Of a DNA stretch of 34,252 bases, positions 8,428 to 22,244 are shown one piece after another; the first letter of the stretch is position 1; each line of letters begins with the position of its first letter. Under the pieces are notes generated by a model. It did no database searches. It was not told the origin of the DNA and worked only from the letters and a program-made list of their open reading frames with translations. A program made the position numbers and the translations under genes. The DNA is from Campylobacterales bacterium (GTDB taxonomy: Bacteria; Campylobacterota; Campylobacteria; Campylobacterales; Nautiliaceae), in contig JALVWY010000103.1 in assembly GCA_027023105.1 (NCBI GenBank), positions 1-34,252 of the forward strand, in the 5' to 3' direction.

Positions 8428-9564
8428 TTGCAAAAAGTTGATATTTTAATATTTATTATTGTAACTGTTTTGATGATTATAGGTGCTGTTTTTTCATATT
8501 CACTGCCTACTTTTCTTGAAATGAGAGATAATCTTTCACAATTTCATTTTGTGATAAGATATGTGGGAATTTCCATTGTCGGTTTTGGAATAATGATATT
8601 TCTATCCCGCCTTGACCCCGATAAATGGTTCAATAAAATAGGCTGGGGAATTTTTATCATATCCTCTTTATTACTTTTTGCAATGCCTTTTTTACCCCAC
8701 TTTTTAGCTCCTACCATTAACGGAGCCAGAAGATGGATAAATTTCGGTATTTTAAAACTTGCCCCCGTTGAATTTTTTAAAATAGGATTTATTTTTTTTC
8801 TCTCATTCTCATTTACAAGAAAGATAGGAAACAAAACTTTAAAAGAAGAACTTATACAAATTAGTTATTATTTTATCTTTTTCGGTATATTTTGGTTTTT
8901 AATTTTAGCTTTTCAATCCGATTTAGGTCAAGTTGTAGTAATGTTTTTTATTTTTGTTTTAACACTTATGGTTGCAGGAGGAAAATTTCAAACATTTGGT
9001 ATTTTAACCATATTTGGAGTTTTTATAGTTATAGGGGCTGTTTTATCAAAGCCTTACAGATTAGACAGAATCAAAAACTGGATAGACAGAGTAAATGAAA
9101 TTTTCTTCCCAAATCCCGATATACATAACGCCCTTGCAAATTCCGGACAGATAAAAGAATCTCTAAACGCAATTTATCACGGAGGAATTTTAGGCACAGG
9201 CATAGGCAACGGCATTTTTAAACTTGGTTTTTTAAGTGATGTCCATACAGATTTTGTCTTAGCGGGTATTGCGGAAGAAAGCGGGATTTTAGGAATTTTT
9301 TTGGTTATTTTGCTAATGGGGGCTTTAATTTACAGAATCTTTAAAATATCTTTCAGGAATGAAAAAAAAGAGTATCAGTTTTTTGCATTTGGCATAGGGA
9401 CTATGATAGCTATTCAGTTTTTATTAAACGGACTTGGTGTAACATCCGTCATTCCCCTAAAAGGGCTTACCGTGCCGTTTTTAAGTTACGGGGGAAGTTC
9501 GCTTCTTGCTTTATCTATAGGAATCGGAATGGTTTTAATGATTAGCAAAAAGGCAAAATTATGA
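8428..9564 (+). CDS. ftsW: FtsW/RodA/SpoVE-family cell-division glycosyltransferase, TTG start
   Basis: Polytopic; ...GARRWINFGILKLAPVEFFKIG...FQSDLGQ...TDFVLAGIAEESG...GLTVPFLSYGGSSLLA. TTG at 8428 preceded by AAAGG. Confidence 0.92.
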   Translation: MQKVDILIFIIVTVLMIIGAVFSYSLPTFLEMRDNLSQFHFVIRYVGISIVGFGIMIFLSRLDPDKWFNKIGWGIFIISSLLLFAMPFLPHFLAPTINGARRWINFGILKLAPVEFFKIGFIFFLSFSFTRKIGNKTLKEELIQISYYFIFFGIFWFLILAFQSDLGQVVVMFFIFVLTLMVAGGKFQTFGILTIFGVFIVIGAVLSKPYRLDRIKNWIDRVNEIFFPNPDIHNALANSGQIKESLNAIYHGGILGTGIGNGIFKLGFLSDVHTDFVLAGIAEESGILGIFLVILLMGALIYRIFKISFRNEKKEYQFFAFGIGTMIAIQFLLNGLGVTSVIPLKGLTVPFLSYGGSSLLALSIGIGMVLMISKKAKL

Positions 9565-10556
9565 TAGCAATCACGGGCGGAGGAACCGGCGGACATTTAA
9601 GAGTGGCAAAAGCCATAAAGAATGAGCTTAACAAAAGAGGAATAAAACCGATTTTCATAGGTTCAACCGCCGGACAGGATAAAGAATGGTTTAAAAACGA
9701 TGAAGGCTTTAATGAAACATACTTTTTAGAATCAAAAGGCGTTGTAAATCAAAAAGGACTTAATAAAATAAATTCTTTAATAAATATTTTAAAATTATCC
9801 CTTGAAGCCAACAAAATCCTAAAAAAGCATAATATTAAAAAAGTTTTCAGTGTTGGCGGATTTAGCGCCGCTCCCGCTTCATTCGGGGCAATTTTAAGTA
9901 AAAAAGAGCTCTACATTCACGAACAAAATGCCCATATAGGCGCACTAAATAAATTACTTAAACCATTTAGCAAAAGATTTTTCAATACATTTTTTTATAA
10001 TGACCCCTACCCTATTGAAAATATATTTTTTCAAAGCAGAATTAGAAAAAAAGTTAAAACTGTTATTTTTTTAGGAGGAAGCCAGGGAGCTAGTGCCATA
10101 AATAATTTGGCTATGGATTTAGCCCCCTTTCTTAAAGAAAAAGAGATAAATATTATTCACCAAACAGGTAAAAGAGATTATTTAAAAATAAAAGAATTTT
10201 ATGAAACAAACAATATTAAAGCCGATTTTTTTGATTTTGACAAAAATTTAACAGAAAAAATAAAAAAAGCCGATTTAGCCATTTCAAGAGCCGGAGCCAG
10301 CACTCTTTTTGAACTTGCAGCGAATAACCTGCCGGCTGTTTATATCCCATACCCTTATGCCGCAGGTGACCATCAATATTATAACGCCAAATTTTTAGCC
10401 GACAAAAAAGCTTCTTTTGTTTTTAAACAAAATGAAATAGAAAAAGAGAAAATTTTAAATATATTAAATCTTGATTTAAGAGATTATTCACAAAATTTAG
10501 CTAAAATTATCCAAAAAAACGGAGCTGAATATATTGTGAATGAAATGGAAATTTAA
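9561..10556 (+). CDS. murG: UDP-N-acetylglucosamine--N-acetylmuramyl-(pentapeptide) pyrophosphoryl-undecaprenol GlcNAc transferase
   Basis: MIAITGGGTGGHLRVAKAIKNEL...GGFSAAPASFGAILSKKELYIHEQNAHIGALNKLL...GGSQGASAIN...SRAGASTLFELAANNLPAVYIPYPYAAGDHQYYNA. Confidence 0.96.
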   Translation: MIAITGGGTGGHLRVAKAIKNELNKRGIKPIFIGSTAGQDKEWFKNDEGFNETYFLESKGVVNQKGLNKINSLINILKLSLEANKILKKHNIKKVFSVGGFSAAPASFGAILSKKELYIHEQNAHIGALNKLLKPFSKRFFNTFFYNDPYPIENIFFQSRIRKKVKTVIFLGGSQGASAINNLAMDLAPFLKEKEINIIHQTGKRDYLKIKEFYETNNIKADFFDFDKNLTEKIKKADLAISRAGASTLFELAANNLPAVYIPYPYAAGDHQYYNAKFLADKKASFVFKQNEIEKEKILNILNLDLRDYSQNLAKIIQKNGAEYIVNEMEI

Positions 10557-11380
10557 TGTATTATCTCTTTAGAATATTTTATTTTTTAGCTTCTATAAGA
10601 ATGCTTAGTAAATTGTGGTTTGTTGTTTATTATCTTGATTTTTTCAGAAAACCTATTGTTTTTAAAAATTTAGATATTGCATTTCCAAAAAAAACTCAAA
10701 AAGAAAAAACAAAAATAGCAAAAAACACCTATAAAAATTTTTTAACCTTTTTTGAAGATACTATTAAATTTGATAAAAATCCGCAAAAATATGCTGAGAT
10801 TAAAATTATAGGAGAAAATTATTTAACAGATGCAATAAATTCAAATAAACCTATAATTCTTATGAGTGCCCACTTTGGAAACTGGGAAATCACTCCTAAA
10901 TTTATTGCAAAAAAATATAATAAACCCTTAGCAGGAGTTATGAGAGAAATAGAAAACGAAAAAATAAATCAATTCTTTAAAAAAATACGAGCGGATAAAA
11001 ATATAAAGTTAATAAATAAACAAAGCGGGGCTAAAGAGATTATGAAAGCTATGATTAAAGAAAAAAGAATCTTAGGTATTTTAATAGACCAATACAGCCG
11101 AAATGAAAATGCGCCGATTGTTGATTTTTTTGTTCCCACCCGTTTTAATCCGGCTGTCAGTAAACTTGCAAAAGCTACAAAAGCCGTTGTGATACCCGGG
11201 TTTTGCTATAAAGAAAATGGGAAATATATAATTGAATTTAAAAAACCAAAAACTTTTGAAAAAGATATTAAAGAATTTACCCGGTGGCAAGCAAAAGAAA
11301 TTGAAAATATAATTAGACGCTATCCCGATGAATATTACTGGTTTCATAATAGGTGGAAGGATATAAATGAAAACAAATGA
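10556..11380 (+). CDS. LpxL/HtrB-family lipid A acyltransferase
   Basis: ILMSAHFGNWEITPKFIAKKYNKPLAGVMREIEN...IDQYSRNENAPIVDFF...PDEYYWFHNRWK: HtrB/LpxL acyltransferase motifs. Confidence 0.9.
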   Translation: MYYLFRIFYFLASIRMLSKLWFVVYYLDFFRKPIVFKNLDIAFPKKTQKEKTKIAKNTYKNFLTFFEDTIKFDKNPQKYAEIKIIGENYLTDAINSNKPIILMSAHFGNWEITPKFIAKKYNKPLAGVMREIENEKINQFFKKIRADKNIKLINKQSGAKEIMKAMIKEKRILGILIDQYSRNENAPIVDFFVPTRFNPAVSKLAKATKAVVIPGFCYKENGKYIIEFKKPKTFEKDIKEFTRWQAKEIENIIRRYPDEYYWFHNRWKDINENK

Positions 11381-12392
11381 TAATAAAAACATTTTATTAT
11401 TTTTAAAAAATTTAAAAGGCAGAGGAGTTAGTAAAGTATATTTGAATTTGGCAAAAGCTTTTAATTTTTATGGATATAATACATTTATTGTTATTAGAGA
11501 AAATATAATTGAATTTGACACAGCCGGGCTAAACATTACTGTTTTTGAAAAAGACATTACTCAAAAGGTAGATAATTTCATTATTGAAAAGAAAATTGAT
11601 TTTATAATTTCTAATAATGTAAATTTTTTAGAAAATATAAAAAATTTGTCACAAAATAATATTTATTATACTGTTCATATGCTTTGGAGTAAAAGAATAT
11701 TTAAAAATTTAAGATTTAAAAAATTATGGCAATTAAAAAAAGAATATAAAAATAAAAATGTCATTGCTGTAAGCCAGGCAGTAAAAGAAGATTTATTAAA
11801 AAAAATAAAAATAAAGCCAAAAAAAATAGAAGTTATTTATGATATCTTTGATTTTGATGATATTGATATTAAAAGTAAAGAATTTCTTCCGAAAGAAAAT
11901 AATTATATATTAAATATAGGAGCATTTAGTAAAGAAAAAAATCATAAATTATTATTAAAAGTATATAAAGATTTAAATACCGATTTAGATTTATTTTTAA
12001 TAGGTAAAGGAAAATTAGAAAATAAAATTAAAAACTATGCAAAAAAATTAGGCATTGCACATAAAGTTAAATTTTTAGGTTTTAAGACAAATCCTTATCC
12101 TTATATTAAAAATGCCAGGTTAATCCTTTTAACATCTAATGACGAAGCCCTACCAGGTGTGGCTATAGAAGGCTTATATTTAAATACTCCGGTAGTTTCT
12201 AGCGATTCTAAAGGAATTAGAGAAATTTTAACAAACGAATTTAAAAAATTTATTTCTAAAAACAAAAGCGAACTAATCAAAAACACTAAAATAGCCCTAC
12301 AAAATTATCCGACAATAAATAAAAATATAATAAAACAAAAATTCGGATTTGATATAATTCAAAAATATATACATTTAATGGAGAAAAAATAA
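11367..12392 (+). CDS. GT4-type glycosyltransferase
   Basis: NYILNIGAFSKEKNHKLLLKVYKDL...KVKFLGFKTNPYPYIKNARLILLTSNDEALPGVAIEGLYLNTPVVSSDSKGIREIL: GT-B, E-x7-E type motif. Confidence 0.88.
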   Translation: MKTNDNKNILLFLKNLKGRGVSKVYLNLAKAFNFYGYNTFIVIRENIIEFDTAGLNITVFEKDITQKVDNFIIEKKIDFIISNNVNFLENIKNLSQNNIYYTVHMLWSKRIFKNLRFKKLWQLKKEYKNKNVIAVSQAVKEDLLKKIKIKPKKIEVIYDIFDFDDIDIKSKEFLPKENNYILNIGAFSKEKNHKLLLKVYKDLNTDLDLFLIGKGKLENKIKNYAKKLGIAHKVKFLGFKTNPYPYIKNARLILLTSNDEALPGVAIEGLYLNTPVVSSDSKGIREILTNEFKKFISKNKSELIKNTKIALQNYPTINKNIIKQKFGFDIIQKYIHLMEKK

Positions 12393-13282
12393 TGAAATCT
12401 TTTATAAAAAACGAATTTGCAAAAATAATCGCCAAAAGAAGTCAATGGGCTGTTTCTTTATATCAGGCAAATAAAGACAATCCTTTTGAACCTAAAAAAA
12501 TAGATAATATCAAATATCCCTTAATATCGGCAGAAGATATCAATGATTGTAATGCAAGTTTCGTAGCAGACCCTTTTTTAGTAAAAAGTAATAATCAATT
12601 TTATCTGTTTTTTGAAATAAAAAATGATGATATAAACAGAGGGGTAATAGGAGTAGCAAGCAGTCAAGACGGATTAAATTATAATTATGAAAAAATTGTA
12701 TTACAAGAAAGTTTTCATCTTTCATATCCTGCTGTTTATAATATAAATAATCAATGGTTTATGATTCCTGAAACCGGAGAGAGTAATGAAGTCAGAATAT
12801 ATACGACAAATAATTTTCCTTATGATTGGAAATTACAAAAAACTTTATTAAAAGGTAGAAATTTTGCTGATGCAACTATAATATTTCATAAAAACACATG
12901 GTATTTATTTGTATCTGACGACACCCATACATTACTTGAAATTTATTATAGCGATAAATTTTACGGAGAATATAAACCTCATTCAAAAAATCCTATTTAT
13001 CAAAATAAAAAAATAGCAAGACCTGCCGGACATTTATTTAAATTTAATAATAAACTTTATAGATTTTCGCAAGATTGTTCAAGAAGATACGGGGAAAAAG
13101 TAAATATGTTTGAAATAACCAAATTAACACCTTTTGAATATGAAGAAAAATTCATAAAACATATTTTCGAGCCTATTGCAGGGATTAATTGGAATGCAAA
13201 AAAGACACATCATATTTGTTATTTAGAATTAGAAGATAAATATTTAATAGCTACGGATGGAGAAGGATTTAAAAGAAAATGA
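12392..13282 (+). CDS. standalone beta-propeller protein resembling the N-terminal domain of glucosamine inositolphosphorylceramide transferase (GINT1_N-like)
   Basis: FVADPFLVKSNNQFYLFFEIKNDDINRGVIGVASSQDGLNYNYEKIVLQESFHLSYPAVYNINNQWFMIPETGESNEVRIY...ARPAGHLFKFNNKLYRFSQDCSRRYGEKVNMFEITKLT. Confidence 0.72.
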   Translation: MKSFIKNEFAKIIAKRSQWAVSLYQANKDNPFEPKKIDNIKYPLISAEDINDCNASFVADPFLVKSNNQFYLFFEIKNDDINRGVIGVASSQDGLNYNYEKIVLQESFHLSYPAVYNINNQWFMIPETGESNEVRIYTTNNFPYDWKLQKTLLKGRNFADATIIFHKNTWYLFVSDDTHTLLEIYYSDKFYGEYKPHSKNPIYQNKKIARPAGHLFKFNNKLYRFSQDCSRRYGEKVNMFEITKLTPFEYEEKFIKHIFEPIAGINWNAKKTHHICYLELEDKYLIATDGEGFKRK

Positions 13283-14316
13283 AAATAATTTTAGTCGTAA
13301 AAGAGATAGAAGGAGGAGGTATACAAAAAAGCTATTTGACTTTATTCAACTCATTTTTGAAATATGGACATGAAGCTTATTTATTTGTTCTAACTAAACC
13401 TAAAAAATTAACTAATTTACATAAAAATATAATTATTCTTAACGGACATACAAAGTTTCAAAAAGGTTTACAATTAAAAAATTATTTAAAAAAATTATCT
13501 AATATAGATTTAGCTATAATAAATGCAGAATATATGAAAAAATACATACCTATATCTCAAGATAAAATTTTTTTTACGGTTCATGTTATTTGGTCTCATA
13601 GACTTGGAAAAGGTATTAATAAATTTTTTAAGCTGTTAAAATTAAAATATAGATACTATAATGAGAATATAATAACCGTATCAGATGGAATCAAAAAAGA
13701 TTTAATGGAAAACATCAAAATAAAACCCAAAACAATAAAAATAATTCCTGATTCTTATGATATTGATGAAATTAATAAATTATCACATAAAAAAATTGAT
13801 ATTAAAGATGATTTTATCGTAGCTGTCGGCTCATTATTACCGGTAAAAAGATATGATTTATTAATAAAATCATTTTCTATGATAAAAAATAAAACAATTA
13901 AACTAATTATTGTAGGAAGCGGTAAAGAAAAAGACAATATTATTAATTTGATTAATAAGTATAAATTACAAAAAAGAATCATCTTAAAGGGATTTGATGA
14001 AAATCCATATAAATATATAAAAAATGCAAAACTTTTGGTTTTGTCATCGGATTCCGAAGGGTTTTCTAGAGTTATAATAGAATCTTTAATTTTAAAAACA
14101 CCTATAGTCTCTACAGATTGCAGCCCTATTTTTAAAGAAAATTTTTTTTCTGAAAATTTAAAAAAATTTATTGTTCCTAAAAATAATGCCCAATTATTAG
14201 CACAAAAAATAGAACAGGCTTTAAATGATTATCCAAAAATAAATAATGAATTTTGTTATACATTTTCTGATAAAAATATTATAAACCAATATATAGGATT
14301 AATACAAAACAAATGA
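13279..14316 (+). CDS. GT4-type glycosyltransferase
   Basis: DDFIVAVGSLLPVKRYDLLIKSFSMIKN...RIILKGFDENPYKYIKNAKLLVLSSDSEGFSRVIIESLILKTPIVSTDC. Confidence 0.9.
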   Translation: MKIILVVKEIEGGGIQKSYLTLFNSFLKYGHEAYLFVLTKPKKLTNLHKNIIILNGHTKFQKGLQLKNYLKKLSNIDLAIINAEYMKKYIPISQDKIFFTVHVIWSHRLGKGINKFFKLLKLKYRYYNENIITVSDGIKKDLMENIKIKPKTIKIIPDSYDIDEINKLSHKKIDIKDDFIVAVGSLLPVKRYDLLIKSFSMIKNKTIKLIIVGSGKEKDNIINLINKYKLQKRIILKGFDENPYKYIKNAKLLVLSSDSEGFSRVIIESLILKTPIVSTDCSPIFKENFFSENLKKFIVPKNNAQLLAQKIEQALNDYPKINNEFCYTFSDKNIINQYIGLIQNK

Positions 14317-15359
14317 AAATAATTCAATTTATTAATACCATGGAAAATGGTGGTGCCGAAGCAGTTGTTTTAAATTTACATAAATTATTTTTAAAAAACA
14401 ATATTGAATCTAAAATTTTTATTTTAGATAAAAAAAATTGTAATTTTTATAAATTACCTGAAGAAGCAAAATTTTTAAATATACATAAAAAAACAATATT
14501 GAAAAAAAATAAATTAGAAAAAATAATTAAACAAGAAAATGCTGATATTGTATTAGTCCATATGTGTTATTTACATAAAATTTTTTCAAAAATAAAAAAT
14601 CAAAATAATCTCTTTTTTACAATTCATTTAGACCTGATGTATAAATATAATAATAAAAGCGATATAAAAAAACTTTTATACAAAAATAAAATACAAAATA
14701 TTTATAAAAACAAAAAAATAATAACGGTATCAAACAATATAAAAAATAATTTAATAAAATTGGATATAAAACCACAATTTTTAAAAACTATATATAATCC
14801 TTTTAATTTTCAAGAAATTAATAAAAAAGCTCAAGAACAAATTGAAATAAAAGATGAATATATTTTACATATAGGAAGATTTACTCCTATTAAAAGACAT
14901 GATATCTTATTAAAAGCATTTTCCGAATTAAAAAATACAGATATTAAATTAGTCTCAATGGGTGAAGGAGAGCTTAAAGAAAATATAAAATCTTTGGCAA
15001 AAAAATTAAATCTTGAAAAAAAAGTTATATTTTTAGGATGGCAAAAAAATCCATACAAATATATAAAAAACGCGAAATTATTAGTATCCAGTTCTGAATC
15101 AGAAGCATTACCAAGTGTAATAATAGAAAGTTTGATTTTAAAAACTCCTGTAGTAGCTACTCAAACAGAAGGGGCAAGAGAAATTTTAAAAAATGAATTA
15201 ACCCGTTTTTTAACAAAAATTAATGACTATAAAGATTTAACAAATAAAATTAAAACCGCATTACAAAAATATCCTCCTATTACAGAACAATATTATAAAA
15301 AATTCAATGATAAAATCATATTAAAAGAATATTTAAATTTAACAAAGGAATCTAAATGA
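14313..15359 (+). CDS. GT4-type glycosyltransferase
   Basis: ENGGAEAVVLNLHKLF...EYILHIGRFTPIKRHDILLKAFSEL...FLGWQKNPYKYIKNAKLLVSSSESEALPSVIIESLILKTPVVATQTEGAREIL. Confidence 0.92.
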   Translation: MKIIQFINTMENGGAEAVVLNLHKLFLKNNIESKIFILDKKNCNFYKLPEEAKFLNIHKKTILKKNKLEKIIKQENADIVLVHMCYLHKIFSKIKNQNNLFFTIHLDLMYKYNNKSDIKKLLYKNKIQNIYKNKKIITVSNNIKNNLIKLDIKPQFLKTIYNPFNFQEINKKAQEQIEIKDEYILHIGRFTPIKRHDILLKAFSELKNTDIKLVSMGEGELKENIKSLAKKLNLEKKVIFLGWQKNPYKYIKNAKLLVSSSESEALPSVIIESLILKTPVVATQTEGAREILKNELTRFLTKINDYKDLTNKIKTALQKYPPITEQYYKKFNDKIILKEYLNLTKESK

Positions 15360-16612
15360 ATAAATATATAAACTATTTAATGATATTATTTGCTTTTGTT
15401 TTTCCTTTGAGTATAGCCGGAGCAAATCTTATATTGGGTATTATGTCTATTTTATGGATTTTAGAAGGTAATTTTAAAGAAAAAATGGATATTTTAAAAA
15501 AAGATAAAATCTTTCTTTCTCTTTTAGGAATCAGTCTTTTAATAATTATTTCAACTTTATTAAGTAAAAGTTATAATAATGGTTTTTTAATTAATACCGG
15601 TTTAAAAAATGAATTTGATTTTGTTTTTAGACATCTTTTATGGAGTGATGTGCTTTACATGATATTTAGCACTTCTATAAAAAAATATTACTTGGATAAA
15701 ATAATAAGTTCCTTTTTAATAGCAATGTTTATAAACGAATTAATAAGTTATAGTATATTCTTTAATTTAATTGATATTAATTATCTTAAAAAAATAGGAC
15801 TATTATATAAACTTGCCTATCCAAATAATCCTTCGCCTATGAATCATAGTTTTTATTCATTATATTTAGCAATTACTATTTTAATATTGCTAGATAAATT
15901 AATAAAACATAATAAAACCGAAAATTTTATTTTGAAAGTAGGAATGTTTTTATTTTTATTAAGTGCTACTACCAATTTATTTATTAACGGAGGTAGAACC
16001 GGTCAAATTGCTATTATTTTAGGTTTTGCAATATATATTATTACTTACTTCAAAACAAATATAAAATATCTTTTTTTCAATCTTATTATTTCACTAGGAG
16101 TATTAATAAGCGCTTATTCTTTTAGTCCTGTATTTAAACAAAGAATAAACTTAGCAAAAAACAATTTGATTTCAGTATATAAATATCAAAATTTTTGTTC
16201 TTCATGGGGACAAAGAATAGGAATGAATATAGTAGGATTTAATTATTTATTTCAAAACCCTAAAAATTTTATATTCGGAGGATTTGCCGGTGAAGCCAAA
16301 AAAAATTATTTAACATATGGAAACACTCATTATAAAAAAATTTTTCACTGCTTTAAAAATGAACAACATTTACATAATCAATATTTACAATTATGGATAG
16401 ACGGTGGAATATTTGCATTTATTTTAATCTTATATTTATTGTATAATCTATTAATTCTCAAAACTGAAATCTCATCATTACAATATGCCTTGATTGCAGT
16501 AATATCATTTTCATTTATTTCCGATGTAATGTTATATAGACTCCAAACAGCATTTTTATTATTATTTATTATGTCCCTAATAAATAAATATTCAATTAAA
16601 AAAGAGCTGTAA
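15356..16612 (+). CDS. O-antigen ligase/polymerase-family membrane protein (Wzy_C type)
   Basis: Polytopic; TNLFINGGRTGQIAIILGFAIYIITYF and FKNEQHLHNQYLQLWIDGGIFAFILILYLLYNL. Confidence 0.85.
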   Translation: MNKYINYLMILFAFVFPLSIAGANLILGIMSILWILEGNFKEKMDILKKDKIFLSLLGISLLIIISTLLSKSYNNGFLINTGLKNEFDFVFRHLLWSDVLYMIFSTSIKKYYLDKIISSFLIAMFINELISYSIFFNLIDINYLKKIGLLYKLAYPNNPSPMNHSFYSLYLAITILILLDKLIKHNKTENFILKVGMFLFLLSATTNLFINGGRTGQIAIILGFAIYIITYFKTNIKYLFFNLIISLGVLISAYSFSPVFKQRINLAKNNLISVYKYQNFCSSWGQRIGMNIVGFNYLFQNPKNFIFGGFAGEAKKNYLTYGNTHYKKIFHCFKNEQHLHNQYLQLWIDGGIFAFILILYLLYNLLILKTEISSLQYALIAVISFSFISDVMLYRLQTAFLLLFIMSLINKYSIKKEL

Positions 16613-17664
16613 TGGATATCTTATTTTTTGCACATAATTCTCATCAAGAGAAATATTTTAATTTGTTAAGTAAAAATTTACCTTTTAAAAGTAAAGTAGT
16701 TAGAGTAACATTTTCAATTTGTAAAGCACCTAAATTGAATTTAAACTATAAAATTAAAGAAATAGAAAATAAATCAAATAATCCTTTTTATAAAACTTTT
16801 ATAAAATTTCAAGCTCCTTTAATATATTGCTTTTATAAAAAGCAAATTAAAAAATATAATCCTAAAATAATAGCTTTATGGAACGGTATAAAATATCCTC
16901 AATTTATGCTTACTGATTTAGCAAAAGAGATGAATATCAAGACTATATTTTTTGAAAACGGCTTTTTACCTGACACAACCCAAGCAGACTGCAAGGGAAT
17001 AAATGCCCTAAATTCAGTCCCAAGAGATAAAATTTTTTATGAAAATTTAGATTATTATAAAAAACCACTTCCTGATAAACTAATTCCAAGAACTCCCGTT
17101 AGAAAATTAAAAGGATATGAGATAGATTTAAATAGAGAGTATATTTTTGTGCCTTTTCAGGTAAATTATGATTCTCAAATTATCAAATTTTCTCCGATAA
17201 AATCAATGGAAGAGTTTTTTAATCTTATAAATGAAATTGCAAAAAATTTTAATTTTGATTTTATTATAAAAGTTCATCCAAGCGACAAAACGGACTATTC
17301 ACACTTTAAATCAAATAAAAATATTATTTTTGCCACAAATCCGACAGATGAGCTTATAAAAAATTCAAAAGCTATAATTACAATTAATTCAAGTGTTGGG
17401 ATTGAAAGTCTTTTATTTGAAAAAAAAGTTATTACTCTTGGAGATGCTTTTTATAATATTGAAGGAATAGTAAAACACGCTAACAATAAAAATGAACTTA
17501 TAAATATTTTAAAAAACATAGATTCTTGGGAAATTGACACTAAATTAATTAAAAATTTCTTGGGATATCTCTATTATGAATATCTAATTCCAAAATCATG
17601 GAAGCATCCGAATAAAGAACACTTTGAAAAATTAACCAATAGGATAAATCAATGCTTACAATGA
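16612..17664 (+). CDS. capsule-synthesis (KpsC/KpsS-like, Capsule_synth superfamily) putative Kdo-type glycosyltransferase
   Basis: IFFENGFLPDTTQADCKGINALNSVPRDKIFYE...EYIFVPFQVNYDSQIIKFSPIKSMEEFF...DFIIKVHPSDKTDYSHFKS...TINSSVGIESLLFEKKVITLGDAFY. Confidence 0.75.
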   Translation: MDILFFAHNSHQEKYFNLLSKNLPFKSKVVRVTFSICKAPKLNLNYKIKEIENKSNNPFYKTFIKFQAPLIYCFYKKQIKKYNPKIIALWNGIKYPQFMLTDLAKEMNIKTIFFENGFLPDTTQADCKGINALNSVPRDKIFYENLDYYKKPLPDKLIPRTPVRKLKGYEIDLNREYIFVPFQVNYDSQIIKFSPIKSMEEFFNLINEIAKNFNFDFIIKVHPSDKTDYSHFKSNKNIIFATNPTDELIKNSKAIITINSSVGIESLLFEKKVITLGDAFYNIEGIVKHANNKNELINILKNIDSWEIDTKLIKNFLGYLYYEYLIPKSWKHPNKEHFEKLTNRINQCLQ

Positions 17665-18475
17665 CAATTTTAGTTAAAAACGAAGCAGACATTATAGAGA
17701 AAAATATCCGTTATCACGCAAAAGCAGGGGTTGATAATTTTGTAGTAATGGATAATAATTCAACAGACGGCACTCGTGAGATTTTAGAAGAGCTAAGTAA
17801 AGAATATGAAATAACAATAATTGATGAAAAAGGAATTTACAATCAAGCTAAATGGATGACAAAACTAACTCATATTGCAAGAAAAAAATATAATCCGACA
17901 TGGCTTATACCAAATGACGCAGATGAATTTTGGTATAGTGAAAAAAGCCTTAAAGAAACAATCAAATCAAAAAAAAGAGTTTTAGCGGTTGATAGATTTA
18001 ATTTTTTATTGCAAGAAAACAAAAAATGGTATGAAAGCGAAGTAAGAGTTGAAAACCCTATTTTTTACCGCAAAAACACACAGCTTAGTGCTGAGAAAAT
18101 TTCAATAGTTTTAACCAAAATTTCTCCAAAAGTAATAATTAATCCAAAAGGTTTAATTTGGATTAGAGGAGGAAATCATAAAGCTTTAAATATTTTTGAT
18201 TTTAGAGATTATTTTAGACATTATGATAAAATAAAAAGATTTGAAAAAGTAAAAGTTTTTCATTTTCCTATAAGAAGTTTTGAGCAGTTTAAAAAAAATA
18301 TAGAAAATAGAAAAAAACTTCTTGAAAACGGTGCCAAAATGGGACCTCATTATAAAAGATGGGTAAAATTACTTAGCGTTGGAAAACTAGAAGAGGAATT
18401 TTATAATAATTTAGTTTTCAAAGGAACAGAAATTAATATTTTAGAAAAATATGGAATTGTAATAAAGGATAAATT

Positions 18476-18491
<16 letters not shown>
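17652..18491 (+). CDS. GT2/GT92-like glycosyltransferase
   Basis: MTILVKNEADIIEKNIRYHAKAGVDNFVVMDNNSTDGTREILEEL...TWLIPNDADEFWYSE. Confidence 0.82.

Positions 18492-22240
<3,749 letters not shown>

Positions 22241-22244
<4 letters not shown>

Noticed and set aside
8544-8834. Minus-strand 96-aa ORF within ftsW
   Set aside because: Shadow ORF of a well-supported membrane protein.
14140-14520. Homopolymer A/T runs (7-8 nt) in the glycosyltransferase genes as phase-variation tracts
   Set aside because: Runs of this length are expected at this AT content and all affected frames are intact; no G/C homopolymers of contingency-locus length seen.
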